Shown one piece after another: positions 16,301 to 24,798 of a DNA stretch of 64,000 nucleotides. The notes under the pieces are model-generated. The model searched no databases and had not been told where the DNA came from. It saw nothing but the letters and a program-made list of their open reading frames with translations. How positions within the stretch are numbered: the first letter of the stretch is position 1; each line of letters starts with the position of its first letter. A program made the translations under genes and the position numbers. The DNA is from Thermoactinospora rubra (lineage in GTDB: Bacteria > Actinomycetota > Actinomycetes > Streptosporangiales > Streptosporangiaceae), in the NCBI RefSeq assembly GCF_002093975.1, contig NZ_MSZZ01000005.1, positions 310,001-374,000 on the forward strand, in the 5' to 3' direction.

Positions 16301-18251
16301 GGACGTCGCCGAGAAGCAGGGATTCTTCCACTGGGAGCTGCAGTTCGCGCAGGTGTTCTCGAAAGGCGGCTTCGATCTTCAGGTGGGTAATCCGCCGTGG
16401 GTCCGTCCCCGTTGGGAGGAGGCGCCGATCCTCGCCGAGCTGAACCCGTGGTTCATGCTGGCCGAGAAGCCGAGTGCCGACGAGGTCCGTGAGCGCAAGG
16501 CGCTCGCGCTTGAAGACGAGGTTGCGCGAACCTACTTCGCGAGCGAGCTGTCCGCTACCTTCGGGATGGTCGAATTCCTGGGAAGCGGCATCGCCTATCA
16601 ACTACTTGCTGGGACTCAGCCCGACCTCTATCGCGCTTTCATGTGCCGCGTATGGGCGAATCTGGCCAATTGCGGGACTGCAGGCCTTATTCATCCCGAC
16701 ACCCATTTCGGGGGAACCAAAGAAGGCAAGCTGCGTGCGGTCACATATCGACATCTACGGCTCCATGCCAAATTTGTCAATGCCGCTAACTGGGCATTTG
16801 AAGACCTAAGCAGGACCCAAGAATTTGGGCTCCATATCTACGGTCAAGGTCAGAAAATCAATTTCAAGCACTTTAGTGATCTCTACAGCGTCGAGGTTGT
16901 TCCTCGATCGCTTGATCATGATGGAAAGGGTTCACTGCCAGGCATTAAGTACGAGGGCAAGTGGGATGTGCGCCCTCATAAGGCACGCGCCATCCGCGTT
17001 GACGAATCGGTTCTTGCCGAGTGGCGGCGACTTATTGGCGCCGAAGGCATGCCGCTAGATCATACTCCACTGCTATATCCGATTACTTCGGCTGAGGCGG
17101 GTGCTATGGACGCATTGTCCGCCGTTGAGTGTCGGCTAGCAACCTTCGGTCCGAGGATCAGCAGAGGTTACGACGAGGCCAATGCCAAGAAGGAAGGCTT
17201 GATCCGCTGGAAGGTTGGACAGCCGGAGTCCCTGGCTGACGTGATCCTCCAGGGACCGCATTTCATGGGAGCCACGCCTTTTGCCAAGCAGCCGCCTCGC
17301 TTCAAGAGCTCCGACCAGCCGCAGGATCTGACCAAGCTGGCCGAGGATGCCGTTCACGCGACCAACTACGAGCGGGCATGTGATCTGGACACCTACCTTG
17401 CCGCTCAGGACCGCTGGGTCGCTTCCGACGGCAGCACGCGCCGCTACACCGAGTTCTACCGGCTGGCCTGGCGCGTGATGATCCCGTTCAACGGAGAGCG
17501 GTCGCTGTTCGCCGCGCTGATCCCACCCGGTCCCGCGCACGTGCACACCGTGCACACGCTGGCGCTGCGCGACAACCGAGGAACCGCGCTGGCCGCCGGA
17601 TTCTGGGCGGCGCTGCCGCTGGACTACATGCTTCGCATCACCGGGCGGTCGCACCTCCAATACGCCGAGGCCAACGCCATGCCTGCCGCCGACCCCGACC
17701 ACCCCCTGGCCCCGGCACTGCTGCTGCGCACCCTGCGCCTCAACTGCCTGACCAACGCCTACGCCGACCTGTGGGCCGAGCTCTACGACCCCGCCTGGCA
17801 ACAGGAAACCTGGGCCGCGGACTGGCCGGGCCTCCAGCCACTCGGCGACGTCACCCCCACCTGGCAGTACGCCACCCCGCTCCGCACCGAGCGGGAACGC
17901 CGGGCCGCCCTCGTCGAACTCGACGCCCTGGTCGCCCTCTGGCTCGGCATGACCGCCGACCAGCTCGTCGCGATCTACCGCTCCCGCTACCCGGTCCTGT
18001 CCGACTACGAGGCGCAGATCTGGTTCGACGCCAACGGCCGGAAGATCGCAGGCAACCACAACACCTACGGCTACGGCCAGACCAAGGCCGACTTCGAAGC
18101 CCTCATGGCCCACCTCGACCCCGAGACCAACGGCCCGGTCCCCGACGGCTACGAGGCCCCCTTCTACAAAGCCGACCGCGAAGCCGAATACCGCCAGGCC
18201 CACGCGGCGTTCGCCGCCCGCCTGGCCGCCGCCCGGAGGACTGCGTCATGA
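13374..18251 (+). CDS. Large gamma-type N6-adenine DNA methyltransferase, DrmMI/PglX-like
   Basis: About 1625 residues. The AdoMet-binding motif I is CEPALGSGAFLNEA (about residue 577), supported by YGVDLNETAIELAEVSLWLN. Motif IV is the canonical NPPW in LQVGNPPWVRPR (about residue 1006). ASYYTPESLTRVTVQLAL before motif I is typical of Eco57I-like, PglX and DrmMI enzymes. No PD-(D/E)XK nuclease motif is obvious in the N-terminal 500 residues. After NPPW comes a target-recognition region, whose DNA (about 16.56-17.2 kb) is much lower in G+C than its surroundings. The start ATG is fused to the helicase stop, and the stop overlaps the next small ORF (ATGA). It is expected to modify self DNA at a short asymmetric site. 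Confidence 0.85.
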   Translation: MRLDSLVNRGDYFSAHYLAEVLPKDLKKKDGLFARWSEQEKEGRVTPRRGLRAFGKPYFAERPFFADMDLRLREGEVPDDLPEWRKRLGELHIELLRALGYAAVPREITVERADKDHPVQVAYADEHLVAIECGWAAEVDAGLEARLLHPVQLDNRERIDDGTKLASWLFSHKESLRYVLLLAGGVVVLADRATWGEGRYLAVSLDVALGRNDAEELGVIAALFGADSLLPPAEGGSEPLTELLANSRNHAVGVSKELRDGLKESVELIANEVLRRMREQGVRPGDIMEPRALAKELGREALRYLYRILFLLYAEARPELGILPTDDADYTLGYSLSRLGDLVVRDLAGEEARNGFHLHESLDLLFRMVNEGHRPRTGEEASEEEGLHFEPLKSALFDPSAIMLIRRDLPVDDDTGRVIDTRLRNETLYKVLRLLMLTKGRGRERGGFISYAQLGINQLGAVYEGLMSYTGFIADQDLYEVAKGGDPKDGSWMVPASRIDAYPSDTVVRDPRDPGAFKRYAAGSFVYRLAGRDRETSASYYTPESLTRVTVQLALQYRLTPETTARDILSWRICEPALGSGAFLNEAVNQVAELYLKRRQKELGVEIAPEDHEQELQKAKAYIALHNSYGVDLNETAIELAEVSLWLNVMHRGLQAPWFGLHLRRGNSLVGAGRKVYGAHQLTKGEWLKTAPEELPFSAGPLPSGKVHHFLLPADGWGAVADAKEAKALAPDQAKALATWRKGIRKAVSDKKSGKRPSQLQRLQALAARAEYLWDLVVQRLAISEREISRKIDVWGADWIDQPEVAVPKEKVLEDLTSPGTPYWRLKKVMDAWCALWFWPLDKVGLLDGTDPVYPAAAELESVVLAESAPVRQAYVSESLFGDEAKVVTGGGSRFKPKPPRAVEPVRTVIPLKSLDDWIDFAEAVLGRADVPEDSLVAHFSTLADLESYEDQLPAWMGMDSEFKLAERFPWLAVAEDVAEKQGFFHWELQFAQVFSKGGFDLQVGNPPWVRPRWEEAPILAELNPWFMLAEKPSADEVRERKALALEDEVARTYFASELSATFGMVEFLGSGIAYQLLAGTQPDLYRAFMCRVWANLANCGTAGLIHPDTHFGGTKEGKLRAVTYRHLRLHAKFVNAANWAFEDLSRTQEFGLHIYGQGQKINFKHFSDLYSVEVVPRSLDHDGKGSLPGIKYEGKWDVRPHKARAIRVDESVLAEWRRLIGAEGMPLDHTPLLYPITSAEAGAMDALSAVECRLATFGPRISRGYDEANAKKEGLIRWKVGQPESLADVILQGPHFMGATPFAKQPPRFKSSDQPQDLTKLAEDAVHATNYERACDLDTYLAAQDRWVASDGSTRRYTEFYRLAWRVMIPFNGERSLFAALIPPGPAHVHTVHTLALRDNRGTALAAGFWAALPLDYMLRITGRSHLQYAEANAMPAADPDHPLAPALLLRTLRLNCLTNAYADLWAELYDPAWQQETWAADWPGLQPLGDVTPTWQYATPLRTERERRAALVELDALVALWLGMTADQLVAIYRSRYPVLSDYEAQIWFDANGRKIAGNHNTYGYGQTKADFEALMAHLDPETNGPVPDGYEAPFYKADREAEYRQAHAAFAARLAAARRTAS
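16560..17200 (+). other. Low-GC patch within the methyltransferase gene
   Basis: Base composition drops sharply inside one open gene. Positions 16801-16920 contain 54 G+C in 120 bases (45%), while 18121-18180 has 43 of 60 (72%). The reading frame continues and codon choice shifts to A/T-ending codons. The patch lies directly after the NPPW motif, where gamma-type methylases carry their DNA-recognition domain. This points to replacement of the specificity segment by recombination. Confidence 0.7.
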
Positions 18252-18418
18252 CGGATCATCTCAACCGCCCGGTCGCCCTCCGCGCTTGCCGTACCACGGT
18301 CGGTGAGGCATACCGGGTTACGCCAAGCCCTCCGGGGGGCGGGAGTGAGGCCGGGCCTGCCGATGGAATCGGGCGTCCGGCCTTTGCGTTGCCCGCGAAC
18401 ACGGAGGTCGCGGCGTGA
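18248..18418 (+). CDS. 56-residue ORF coupled at both ends
   Basis: The start ATG overlaps the methylase stop (ATGA) and the stop overlaps the GTG of the next gene (GTGA), so the ORF exactly bridges what would otherwise be a 163-base gap. Such double coupling is unlikely by chance and suggests that the ORF is translated, either as a product or to carry ribosomes into the giant helicase gene. The peptide is basic in its first third (MTDHLNRPVALRACRTT) and Gly/Pro-rich in the middle (TPSPPGGGSEAGPADG), with no known motif. It may be a leader/coupling ORF or a small accessory protein. I recognise no relatives. Confidence 0.5.
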   Translation: MTDHLNRPVALRACRTTVGEAYRVTPSPPGGGSEAGPADGIGRPAFALPANTEVAA

Positions 18419-21400
18419 AGCCGACGCTGGCCGCCGAGGAGTTGCGGGAGAGCCTCACCCAGTATCTGACGACCACCTTCGCGCTCAGCGATCCGATGGC
18501 ACGCGACGCGCTGAAGCTGTTCCTCAACGATCCCGGCCAGGGCATCTTCCGCGGGCCGTACCTCCGCATCCGCACGCCGTTCCGCGCGGCGGACGACGGC
18601 TGGGAGCGCTGCCTGGAGTGGGTGCCCAGCGGGTTCACCCCCTACCGGCACCAGGCGGCGGCGTTCCGGCGGCTCAGCACGCTCGGCAAGCGGGCGGAGC
18701 CGACGCTGATCACGACCGGGACCGGCTCGGGCAAGAGCGAGTCCTTCCTGGTGCCGGTGCTGGACCACTGCCGGAGGGAGCGGAGGAAGGGCAGGCGCGG
18801 GGTGAAGGCCGTGCTGCTCTACCCGATGAACGCCCTGGCCACCGACCAGGCGCGGCGCATCAGCGCATACCTGCGGGAACCCGGGATGGAGGCGGTCGAG
18901 GCCGCGCTGTACATCGGCGACACGCCCGAGGTCGGCTACCCGAAGGTGGCGACGCTGCGGGCGGACATCCGGCGCAACCCGCCCGACGTCCTCATCACCA
19001 ACTACAAGATGCTCGACCTGCTGCTCCAGCGGGCCGACGACCTCCCGCTGTGGAACGACGCCGAGATCGCCTACGTGGTCGTCGACGAGTTCCACACCTA
19101 CGACGGCGCGCAGGGCACCGATGTGGCGATGCTGCTGCGCAGGCTGGCCGCCGTGACCGGGCACTCCCGGCCGGGCAGCCCGCTCGGCGGCATCTGCCCG
19201 GTGGCGACCTCGGCGACGCTGGGCGAGGGCGCCGCCCCGGGCGCCCGCTCGACGGACCCCACGGCGGCCATCCGCGAGGTGGCCGAGCAGGTCTTCGGCA
19301 CGGTGTTCCCGCCCGACTCCGTGGTCGGCGAAGACCGCCTGACCGCCGAGGAGTTCATCGGCGACATCGACGTCACCCTGCCGCTGCCCGGACCCGACGA
19401 GCTCATCGCGTGCGGCGACCCGCTGCGCGACCCCGGGGCGATCGACCGGCTCGCCGCCGCCGTCACCGGCCGGAACACCATCAGCGACGTCGAGCTGGCC
19501 GACACGCTGAGGCAGCACATCCTCACCCAGGCGGTGCTGGACCTGCTCGGCGACGGCCGGCCGAAGACCCTTGAGGAGATGCTGGAGCGGCTGCCGCGCA
19601 AGGGCGCCTACAACTGGGGCGCCTACATCCGCGACAACCCGGCCAAGGCCGCGACCGCCCTGGCCCGGTTCGTCGCCTTGCTGTCGCAGGCGCGGACGCC
19701 CGATCCCGGGACCGGCAGGCCCGACCGTCCCTTCCTCATGGTCGAGACGCACATCTGGGTGCGCGCCGTCACCCGCCTGCTGCGGCTGGTGCACCACTCG
19801 CCGGCCTTCGCCTGGATCGGCGAGCCGCCGATCGTCGACGCCGACTCCACGATCAACATCATGGGCAGGAGCCTGCTTCCGGCCGTCTACTGCCGCCACT
19901 GCGGACGCTCGGGCTGGGCGGCCTACTCGCCGGAGAAGGACCCGACGGAGCTGGTGACGAGTCCGGAGCGGATCTACCGCGCGGCGATCGGGCCGGAGAA
20001 GAAGCGGGTCCGGGCGCTCATCACGGCCACCAAGGGCGAGGCGGAGGCGGGCGCCAAAGGACTGCAGATCCTCGACGGCGACCGGGTCCGGCCCTACGAC
20101 CCGGAACGCGACGCCTACGGCGCGGGCGACGTCGTCTTCGTGCTGGCCAACCTCAGCACCAAGCAGGACGGCATCCACGCGGCCGAGCAGGATCGCTGCC
20201 CGGCGTGCGACATGGAGCAGGGCATCCGCTTCCTCGGCGCCGGCCTGGCCTCGCTCGCCTCGGTGGTCGTCACCCAGCTGTTCGCCGGCGGCCAGCTGGA
20301 GCCCGAGCACCGCAAGACGCTGCTGTTCAACGACTCCGTGCAGGACGCCGCCCACCGGGCGGGATTCGTCGCCAACCGGTCCTTCGCGTTCTCGCTGCGC
20401 AGGCTGATCGCCTCCAGGCTCGACCCCGAGGCGCCGATGCTGCTCAACGACCTGATCGGCGACCTGGCCGCCGCGGCCAGCGAGGCCGACGTGCTCCCCG
20501 CGGTGGTGCCGCCCGACCTGCACGACCGGCCGGAGATCGACGCGATCCTGGCCAAGACGACGTCGGGCACGCCCAAGGCGTGGGATCTGATCGGCGAGCG
20601 GCTGGCCTTCCAGGCGATCCTGGAGTTCGGGCTGAGGTCGCGGCAGGGCCGTACTCTCGACCTGACCCGCACGGCGGTCGGCGAGGTCGTGCTCGGCGAC
20701 CCGGAGAAGGCGGCGGACCTGGCGCGGGACGTGCACCTCGGGCTCTCCGGCATGGTCGACCCCAAGACGCCCGCACGCTATCTGGCCTTCGTCCGCGGTC
20801 TGCTCGACCGGCTCCGCTACCGGGGCGCCATCAGGCACCGGTGGCTGGATGAGTGGATCAAGAACGCCGGGACCAAGCGTTACGGGGCCATCTGGGGGCC
20901 GCGACCCGACGGCATCCCCAACTTCCCCCGTGGCCTGAGCGCGCCCACCTTCCTGCTCGACCGGCCCAAGAACAAATCGGAGTTCGACCGGATCGACGCC
21001 GACCAGGGCTGGCCGCAGGACTGGGCGATGAGATGCCTCGACCTGGATCGCAGGCAGGCCGGCGAGTACCTGGCCCGCCTGGTGCCGCTGCTGGCGTCGG
21101 AGGGGGTCATCGCCAAACGGGTCGTCGACGGCCAGACCGGCGTGTACGGCCTGCACCCCGGGCACATCATGATCCACGCGATCGACGACGCCCTCGTCAA
21201 CGACGCGGGTCTGGGCTGCGACCAGTGCGCCTGGCAGCAGACGATCCGGCCCGAGATCGTCGGCGAGTGGTACGGCCAGCCCTGTCCTCGGTACCGGTGC
21301 CGTGGCCGGCTGACCGACCGGGGCACCAAGAAGTACCGCGACGACTACTATCGGCGGCTCTACCTGGGCTACGGCTACGGGCCGTTCCGCGTGGTCACGG

Positions 21401-24400
21401 CCGAGCACACCGGCGCGCTCACCCGCCGCCAGCGCGAACTGGTCGAGGAGCGGTTCAAGAACGGCACCCGCTACAACGACCCGAACGTGCTGTCCTGCAC
21501 GCCGACCCTGGAGCTGGGCATCGACATCGGGACGCTGTCGGCGGTGCTGCTGGCGTCGCTGCCGCCGGGACCGGCCAACTATGTGCAGCGCGTGGGCCGC
21601 GCGGGCCGGCGCGACGGCAACGCCTTCCTGGTCACCCTGGTCGGGCGCGAACCGCGGGACCTGTATTTCCTGGGCGAGCCGATCGAGATGATCGCCGGGG
21701 AGATCGTGCCGCCGGGCAGCTACCTGTCGGCCGTGGAGATCCTGCGCCGGCAGTACGTCGCCCACCTGGTCGACCTCTGCGCGCGGGGCCGGCTCCCCGG
21801 GATCCTGCCCCTGCCGCGTCGCGCGTCGGCGCTGTTCGGCGAGACCGGGTGGCTGGCCTCCTTCGTGCCCGCCGCCCTGGCGTCCGGCGCCGTGGAGGGT
21901 TTTCTGGACCTGTTCGGGGAGCGGGTCACCGCGCAGGCCGCCGCGGAGCTGCGCGCGTTCGCCGCCTCGGGGCTGGCGCAGGCCGTACGGCGCGCCGCGG
22001 AGGAGTGGGACCGGCGCCTGGCCGACCTCAGGGAGCGGCTGGCCGCGATCGACGAGGCGATCGAGTCGCTGGTGGAGTCCGACACGATCGAGCGCGCGGT
22101 CAAACGGTCGCTGACGGCGGAGCGGCGCGCGGTCTCCAAGCTGATCGGCGACATCGGCCGGCAAAGCGCGCAGAGCGCGCTGGTCGAGCTCGGGCTGCTG
22201 CCCAACTACTCGCTCATCGACTCCGCGACCGCCCTGGAGGCCACGATCACCTGGGAGGAGGAGATACCGGGCGGCAAGCAGTACCACTCGGAGGTCCGCG
22301 AGTACAGGCGCCCGGCCCGGCTGGCGCTGACCGAGCTGGCCCCCGGCAACCACTTCTACATGCGCGGCTACGAGCACAAGATCACCGGCCTGGACATCGG
22401 CACGCCGTCGCGGCCGGCCTGGGAGGACTGGCGGGTCTGCGGCGAGTGCGGCTACGTGCGCACCGTGCGTGCGGTCGAGGACACCTCGCCATGCCCCCGC
22501 TGCGCCAACCCCGCCCTGGGCGAGATCGAGTCGCTCCACAAGGTGCTGCGGCCCACCCGGGTCTACGCGCACGACCGCCGCGACGACGCCCAGATCGGCG
22601 ACGACAGTGAGGACCGCCAGCAGCGCTACTACGAGCGGGCGGTCGCCGTCGACATCGACGCCGCCGACATCGTTCCCGGCTCCTGGCGGCACCACAAGGT
22701 CGTCTTCGGCGTGGACTTCACCCGCAAGGCCACTGTCCGGCGCTTCAACCTGGGCACGATGCGGAGCGACCGGCAGGACGTCCGCAAGCTCGCCGGCGAA
22801 GACGTCCGGCTCAACCCGTTCCACGTCTGCCCGGCCTGCGGCGGCACCACGGTGGACGGCCCGCCCAACGCGCACTCCGACGGCCTGCTGGCGGCCTCGT
22901 GGTCGGACCCGAGCCGCCGGCACCACCGGCCCTGGTGCGCCCACCGCCGGGCTCCCCAGGACGTCGCCCACCAGCCGGTGATCCTCGCCCACGAGCTCCA
23001 CACCGAGGCGCTGCGCATCCTGCTGCCGATCGCCACGCTCATGGCCGCGGAGCGGACCGCCACCTTCGCGGCGGCGCTGATGACAGGAGTCGCGGCCAAG
23101 TACGGCGGCGACCCGGACCACCTGGCGATCGTCACCGCCACGATGCCCGACCGCGACACCCGGCGCCGCCGGCGCTTTCTCGTGCTGCACGACACCCTGC
23201 CCGGCGGCACCGGCTACCTGCACCGGCTGGCGTCGGCGGAGGGGTTCCGCGAGGTGCTGGAGGCCGCGCACGCCATCGTGTCCGGGTGCCGGTGCAAGGA
23301 CAGCGCCAAGCGGGCCTGCCACCGCTGCCTGCTCGCGCACGTCCCGGGTGGCGACTACGACAAGGTGAGCCGGGCGGACGCGGAGGAGATGCTCGCCGAC
23401 CTGCTGGACGATTGGCAGGTCACCGAGGTGGCCGACACGGGCGAGATCTCGCTGTGGGATCAGGTCGAAAGCGAGCTGGAGGCCAGGTTCCTCGGCGGGC
23501 TCGAAGCGTGGGCGCGCCGCGCCGACACGCCGGGCACCCTGTCCCGCGGGGAGGTCGTCGACGGGCGCAAGACCGCCGACCTGCGCATCGAGGGACCCGA
23601 CGGGGTGATCAGGCACTGGCGGATGACGCTGCAGAACACCATCCGCGGCACCCGGCCCGACGTCGTCTTCCGGCTCGTCGACCCCGAGCCGCAGGAGGTC
23701 TCGGTCTACCTCGACGGTTACGCCTACCACGCGAGCGCCGAGATCAACCGGCTGGCCGGCGACGCGGAGAAGCGGGCCCGGCTACGGGCCCACCGCGGCC
23801 TGGTCTTCCAGCTGACGTGGGAGAACCTCGACGAGTGGGAGGAGCGCGGGTTCGCTCCCGGCTCGGCGCGCCCGCCGTACCTCGGCAACGCCCAGGCGAA
23901 GGCGCGCGCCTACTACCAGCAGGTCACCGGCCGGGATCCCGGCGAGCTGGGTGCCACGCTCTGGACCAACCCCGTCGAGACGCTGCTGGCCTACCTGGGT
24001 TCGCCCGACCCCCGGCTGTGGCTGCGCCGAGCTGAGGCGATGGTCGTCGGCGCGCTCGTGGAGGCCCGGGAGAAGAGCGGCTGCGACGCGGCGGGAGTGC
24101 CGGAGCGGGTCGCCGCCGCCCTCCGCGGCCTGCCGCTGCCCGCCTCCGCCCCTGGCGCCGTCGTGGTCTGCCGGAGCGGCCTGTTGACGATCGTCCTGGA
24201 CGGGCGCGACTTCAGCGCCTTCGTCGTGATCGACGACCGCACGGAGACGATCACCGCCGATGAGGCCACCCACAAGCGGAACTGGGCGAACTGGCTCTTC
24301 TGGGGCAACATCCTGCAGTTCCTCGACACCGGGAAGGGCGACGGCGCGCAGCTCGCGCTCACCGGGCTGGACCGGTTCGACCCGGCCCTGCTCGCCGCCG

Positions 24401-24798
24401 CCGGCGGGAGCGGCTTCCTGACCGCGCTCAGCCTGCTGCCGCTGGATGAGGACCTGCGGTCGGTGGAGGAGGTCAGTCCGGTACGGCAGGCGCCGGAGGA
24501 ACGGGCTTCGGGCGAGTGGGAGCGGGTGCTCGACGAGATCGTCCCCGACGAGCCCGGCCTGGCCGAGCTCGTCCACGAGCTGGCCGCCCTGGGCGTCCCG
24601 GTGCCGCAGGTCGGCTTCGAGCTGGGCGAGCAGCTGTGGCAGGCGGAGCTGGCCTGGCCGGCGGCGAAGGTGGCCATCGTGCTGGCCGGAGACGACGAGG
24701 ACACGCGCCGGCGTGACGCCGCCTTCCGGGCGGCCGGCTGGGACGCGCGGACCGTGGCGGGCTGGACGCCCGACGAACTGAGGAGGGCGATCGCGTGA
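18415..24798 (+). CDS. Giant DEAD/DEAH helicase with DUF1998 domain (DrmA-DrmB-like or DruE-like)
   Basis: A 2127-residue protein. Lobe 1 has the Q-region FTPYRHQAAAFRRL, Walker A TTGTGSGKSESFLVP (about residue 100), LLYPMNALATDQARRI, TNYKMLDLLL and motif II VVDEFHTYDGAQG. Zinc knuckles occur around residues 490 (CRHCG) and 600 (CPACDME). Lobe 2 has CTPTLELGIDIG and YVQRVGRAGRRDG (about 1060). The DUF1998 part begins near residue 1600 with DTLPGGTGYLHRL and a Cys cluster (GCRCKDSAKRACHRCLL). A late SVYLDGYAYHAS...LVFQLTWENL pattern resembles a Vsr/PD-(D/E)XK-like fold. DISARM splits this into DrmA and DrmB, while Druantia DruE and MrfA keep it as one chain. It is expected to unwind DNA as the core of the system. 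The GTG start overlaps the small ORF. Confidence 0.85.
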   Translation: MKPTLAAEELRESLTQYLTTTFALSDPMARDALKLFLNDPGQGIFRGPYLRIRTPFRAADDGWERCLEWVPSGFTPYRHQAAAFRRLSTLGKRAEPTLITTGTGSGKSESFLVPVLDHCRRERRKGRRGVKAVLLYPMNALATDQARRISAYLREPGMEAVEAALYIGDTPEVGYPKVATLRADIRRNPPDVLITNYKMLDLLLQRADDLPLWNDAEIAYVVVDEFHTYDGAQGTDVAMLLRRLAAVTGHSRPGSPLGGICPVATSATLGEGAAPGARSTDPTAAIREVAEQVFGTVFPPDSVVGEDRLTAEEFIGDIDVTLPLPGPDELIACGDPLRDPGAIDRLAAAVTGRNTISDVELADTLRQHILTQAVLDLLGDGRPKTLEEMLERLPRKGAYNWGAYIRDNPAKAATALARFVALLSQARTPDPGTGRPDRPFLMVETHIWVRAVTRLLRLVHHSPAFAWIGEPPIVDADSTINIMGRSLLPAVYCRHCGRSGWAAYSPEKDPTELVTSPERIYRAAIGPEKKRVRALITATKGEAEAGAKGLQILDGDRVRPYDPERDAYGAGDVVFVLANLSTKQDGIHAAEQDRCPACDMEQGIRFLGAGLASLASVVVTQLFAGGQLEPEHRKTLLFNDSVQDAAHRAGFVANRSFAFSLRRLIASRLDPEAPMLLNDLIGDLAAAASEADVLPAVVPPDLHDRPEIDAILAKTTSGTPKAWDLIGERLAFQAILEFGLRSRQGRTLDLTRTAVGEVVLGDPEKAADLARDVHLGLSGMVDPKTPARYLAFVRGLLDRLRYRGAIRHRWLDEWIKNAGTKRYGAIWGPRPDGIPNFPRGLSAPTFLLDRPKNKSEFDRIDADQGWPQDWAMRCLDLDRRQAGEYLARLVPLLASEGVIAKRVVDGQTGVYGLHPGHIMIHAIDDALVNDAGLGCDQCAWQQTIRPEIVGEWYGQPCPRYRCRGRLTDRGTKKYRDDYYRRLYLGYGYGPFRVVTAEHTGALTRRQRELVEERFKNGTRYNDPNVLSCTPTLELGIDIGTLSAVLLASLPPGPANYVQRVGRAGRRDGNAFLVTLVGREPRDLYFLGEPIEMIAGEIVPPGSYLSAVEILRRQYVAHLVDLCARGRLPGILPLPRRASALFGETGWLASFVPAALASGAVEGFLDLFGERVTAQAAAELRAFAASGLAQAVRRAAEEWDRRLADLRERLAAIDEAIESLVESDTIERAVKRSLTAERRAVSKLIGDIGRQSAQSALVELGLLPNYSLIDSATALEATITWEEEIPGGKQYHSEVREYRRPARLALTELAPGNHFYMRGYEHKITGLDIGTPSRPAWEDWRVCGECGYVRTVRAVEDTSPCPRCANPALGEIESLHKVLRPTRVYAHDRRDDAQIGDDSEDRQQRYYERAVAVDIDAADIVPGSWRHHKVVFGVDFTRKATVRRFNLGTMRSDRQDVRKLAGEDVRLNPFHVCPACGGTTVDGPPNAHSDGLLAASWSDPSRRHHRPWCAHRRAPQDVAHQPVILAHELHTEALRILLPIATLMAAERTATFAAALMTGVAAKYGGDPDHLAIVTATMPDRDTRRRRRFLVLHDTLPGGTGYLHRLASAEGFREVLEAAHAIVSGCRCKDSAKRACHRCLLAHVPGGDYDKVSRADAEEMLADLLDDWQVTEVADTGEISLWDQVESELEARFLGGLEAWARRADTPGTLSRGEVVDGRKTADLRIEGPDGVIRHWRMTLQNTIRGTRPDVVFRLVDPEPQEVSVYLDGYAYHASAEINRLAGDAEKRARLRAHRGLVFQLTWENLDEWEERGFAPGSARPPYLGNAQAKARAYYQQVTGRDPGELGATLWTNPVETLLAYLGSPDPRLWLRRAEAMVVGALVEAREKSGCDAAGVPERVAAALRGLPLPASAPGAVVVCRSGLLTIVLDGRDFSAFVVIDDRTETITADEATHKRNWANWLFWGNILQFLDTGKGDGAQLALTGLDRFDPALLAAAGGSGFLTALSLLPLDEDLRSVEEVSPVRQAPEERASGEWERVLDEIVPDEPGLAELVHELAALGVPVPQVGFELGEQLWQAELAWPAAKVAIVLAGDDEDTRRRDAAFRAAGWDARTVAGWTPDELRRAIA

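Noticed and set aside
13188-16601. A 1137-codon minus-strand frame opposite the methylase
   Set aside because: Antisense to conserved methylase motifs, with biased composition only.
18256-23730. An 1824-codon open frame on the minus strand opposite the DUF1998 helicase
   Set aside because: It is a shadow of the high third-position G+C of the real gene. Its translation is rich in Arg, Gly, Val and Leu with no motifs.
18415-24798. Phospholipase-D (DrmC-like) HxKxxxxD motif in the operon
   Set aside because: Only an HHKVVFGVD stretch was found, with the wrong spacing. No DrmC is present in the window.
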